Positions 62,274 to 64,000 of a stretch of 64,000 nucleotides of DNA are shown here, in pieces. The stretch lies in the NCBI RefSeq assembly GCF_002367995.1, contig NZ_AP018207.1, positions 7,302,199 to 7,366,198 of the forward strand, written 5' to 3'. The notes beneath the pieces are model-generated. The model was not told where the DNA came from, searched no databases, and saw only the letters and a program-made list of their open reading frames with translations. A program made the translations under genes and the position numbers. Origin of the DNA: Calothrix brevissima NIES-22 (GTDB taxonomy: Bacteria > Cyanobacteriota > Cyanobacteriia > Cyanobacteriales > Nostocaceae). The stretch's first letter is position 1. The number at the start of each line of letters is the position of its first letter.

Positions 62274-63116
62274 TTAACCATAAGCACCGTTGGGTAAAAA
62301 TCCTAAAAGTTGCTTCAATCTCTGATCTGCTCCTTCATAACAGTGGCTAGGCATTTGATAATTCATAAATGGTGCGTATTTATGACCAACTAGTCTCTTT
62401 GCATAGGTAATTTGGGTAATGTAACGAGTGATAGAAGAAGAGTTTCTAGAGCCTCTATGCCATACCTGATTGTTAAAACAAACCGCAGTACCCATTGCAC
62501 CCAAGCAGCTATAAATTTTGTCTTCATCCCCGGAAATATCGCCATTGCATAACTTACCAAATAAATGAGAACCGGGAATTACCTGAGTAGGGCCATTTTC
62601 GACAAACAATACATCCGTTAAATAGTAATTAACTGTAAATGCTAAAACATTTAAGCGAATGTTAGTTAAAGGTTTACCATCAAGTGAGATAACATGTGGT
62701 GTATCGTCTTGATGCCATGCGTTTTTAGCCAATCCGTCAGTTTCTGGAGGAATTTTAAATGAGTTATTATGAATAACATGAATTACATTAGCATTAGGAA
62801 TACCATCATTCATTGAGTAGCTTTCCCCATTGGCTCCCCCAATTAAATGTTCGGCAAAGGTGACGATTGGCTCTAAAGCAAAAAGATTTAAATTATGCTG
62901 AGAATGCTCAAACATTCTCTTCATAATTCTTTTGGATTTTTGATAATTCTTACCTTCAGTTTGCTTGAGAGCTTCGTCTAAATCATTTCTTAATAGCTGA
63001 CATTGTTCTGGTGTTAACACATTGTTAATTACCAAAAAGCCATTAGTATGAAAATAATCAATCCATTCATGAAGTTGCTCTGTGCTTGGCTGACGATTGG
63101 CTAGATATTCAGACAT
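62274..63116 (-). CDS. Phytanoyl-CoA dioxygenase (PhyH) family protein
   Basis: A 280-residue Fe(II)/2-oxoglutarate-dependent dioxygenase. The iron ligands are H135 and D137 (AWHQDDTPH) and H220 (QVWHRGSRN), with R231 (TRYITQITYA) positioned to bind the 2-oxoglutarate carboxylate. The start GFLVINNVLTPEQCQLLRNDL (split) is typical of PhyH. Members hydroxylate lipids, antibiotics or amino acids such as those in siderophores; the substrate here is unknown. It sits divergently next to an iron-siderophore permease gene across 507 bases. Confidence 0.9.
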   Translation of the reverse strand: MSEYLANRQPSTEQLHEWIDYFHTNGFLVINNVLTPEQCQLLRNDLDEALKQTEGKNYQKSKRIMKRMFEHSQHNLNLFALEPIVTFAEHLIGGANGESYSMNDGIPNANVIHVIHNNSFKIPPETDGLAKNAWHQDDTPHVISLDGKPLTNIRLNVLAFTVNYYLTDVLFVENGPTQVIPGSHLFGKLCNGDISGDEDKIYSCLGAMGTAVCFNNQVWHRGSRNSSSITRYITQITYAKRLVGHKYAPFMNYQMPSHCYEGADQRLKQLLGFLPNGAYG

Positions 63117-63623
63117 TTTTCTTTACCAGAATGTATAAAGTAGAAACTAGTATTGCTACGCGGAAGTCAAAAGGTTAATACATCAAGGCTTATGACTGTA
63201 TGAAATGGTAGCTTGATTTACGCCGTTTTGTCCTAAGCTAATCTGCTTTTAAGTTGCACAATTCATTGTGAAGGCTGTTGACAGTTGACAGCCCTTATTA
63301 GTAGTTATGTAATTTAGATGCGCATTAGCTTAGTCTCAGTTCAGTCTGATATTTTTGCCTACTAAGCAGCAACTAAGCTGTTCTACAACTATTTGAGAAT
63401 ATTTATTGATATTTTAGTTTTCAAATTGCAATAAGTTGAAAAAATATTCTAATAAGGATAAAGTATAGCTTGAAACTTTTTGCTGACATAAGGCTCTATA
63501 TACCTTGCTTAACTATGCTCTCAATTTAGATTAATTCTCAATTAAAATGTCTAACAGGTAAATTTTATAGCTGGAATAAGTCTCTTAGATAAATGATTAT
63601 AATTTGCAATTAGTTAGAAGATA
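63117..63623. other. Divergent intergenic region between PhyH and FecCD genes
   Basis: About 507 bases, AT-rich, without a gene. It contains a short GTTGACAGTTGACAG repeat near 63275. A Fur box would be expected for the permease, but I cannot point to a convincing one by eye. Confidence 0.5.
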
Positions 63624-64000
63624 ATGACAAGAGTAACCACAGCTTCGCCGAAAAACTGGAACAAACCGACAATATCACCATTAGTGGGTTTGCTTTTGGG
63701 CATACTGATTTTGCTAATTTGCTTAGTGTACAGTGTGACATTGGGTACTGCGGAAATACCGTTATATAAAATTCTGCAATCCTTAATTGCATTTGATGGT
63801 TCTTATGAACATTTAGTAATTCAGACGGTGAGATTACCGCGATCGCTCGTTGCGTTACTGGTAGGATCTTCCTTGGCGGTAGCCGGTGCATTAATGCAAG
63901 GTTTGACACGTAACCCCCTAGCAGATCCCGGTATTTTAGGTATTGAGTCAGGAGCCGCATTAGCTGTAGTCACAACAATTTTTGTCTTTGGTAGCTCCTC
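63624..64000 (+). CDS. FecCD-family iron-siderophore ABC permease, N-terminal part (cut by window edge)
   Basis: The frame from an ATG at 63624 stays open to the window end, about 125 residues. It has a first transmembrane helix (LLLGILILLICLVYSVTLG), the conserved RLPRSLVALLVGSSLAVAGALMQG (split) and NPLADPGILGIESGAALAV (split). These are the hallmarks of the FecCD/BtuC permease family, which imports iron-siderophore, haem or vitamin B12 with an ATPase and a binding protein. The GILGIESGA block is typical of the iron-siderophore branch. An antisense ORF at 63610-63960 is not supported. Confidence 0.9.
   Translation, partial: MTRVTTASPKNWNKPTISPLVGLLLGILILLICLVYSVTLGTAEIPLYKILQSLIAFDGSYEHLVIQTVRLPRSLVALLVGSSLAVAGALMQGLTRNPLADPGILGIESGAALAVVTTIFVFGSS

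Noticed and set aside
1-64000. tRNA, rRNA or complete insertion sequences
   Set aside because: No T-loop-like GGTTCGAATCC signature, rRNA motif or transposase ORF could be found by eye.

Overview
The window comes from a filamentous, probably heterocyst-forming cyanobacterium of the Nostoc/Calothrix/Tolypothrix kind. The evidence is the very frequent HIP1 octamer GCGATCGC, many different heptamer tandem repeats (STRRs), a Cph1-type phytochrome with its response regulator, two filamentous-haemagglutinin-type exoproteins, DUF1822, DUF928 and COP23 family proteins, two Uma2 genes and multidomain hybrid kinases. No rRNA, tRNA, CRISPR array or complete insertion sequence is visible. Small palindromic, MITE-like and STRR repeats fill many intergenic gaps. 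Both window edges cut genes: a CAP-domain gene at the left and a FecCD-type iron permease at the right.

Layout. 1.0-7.3 kb (+): a type I secretion unit made of a parvulin, an ABC exporter with a cNMP-binding domain and a degenerate C39 domain, and an HlyD adaptor, interrupted by a four-helix-bundle gene set in repeats. 7.5-23.9 kb (-): a run of ten genes mostly for secreted or envelope proteins. In transcription order they are a divergent sigma-like protein, a DUF1822 protein, a CHAT protease fused to CHASE2, a DUF928 protein, a large TPS exoprotein, an exported TPR-CHAT protein, a small exported protein, a COP23 protein and two exported trypsin-like proteases. 24.1-28.8 kb: two convergent Uma2 genes, TspO with a pheophorbide-oxygenase-like Rieske protein, and an MDR oxidoreductase. 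29.0-31.8 kb: a decayed ORF and a tandem duplication carrying two RTX-repeat genes, which are possible type I secretion substrates. 31.9-35.7 kb (-): an ORC-like P-loop protein coupled to a MASE1 hybrid kinase. 35.8-38.6 kb (+): a P-type cation ATPase. 38.8-42.5 kb (-): an overcoming-lysogenization-like pair (AAA ATPase plus TOPRIM-like protein) followed by two coiled-coil genes, a defence candidate. 42.8-53.0 kb: an exported protein, a small membrane protein, PEP synthase, a 1,296-codon double hybrid kinase and a PMT-family mannosyltransferase. 53.8-57.9 kb (+): cph1, rcp1 and a REC-histidine kinase. 58.1-64 kb: an SDR protein, an oxidoreductase fragment, a second TPS exoprotein, a PhyH-type dioxygenase and the start of an iron-siderophore permease.

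How they may work together. The strongest candidate for an undescribed system is the 7.5-23.9 kb locus. It joins a transcription-factor-like protein, a membrane CHASE2 sensor whose output is a caspase-like CHAT domain rather than a kinase or cyclase, and several exported proteins that include a second CHAT protein and two serine proteases. I read it as a sensed, protease-based surface or cell-fate module; that is inference from gene order and domain content. The second candidate is the compact ATPase/TOPRIM cassette at 38.8-42.5 kb with its two unrecognised coiled-coil partners.
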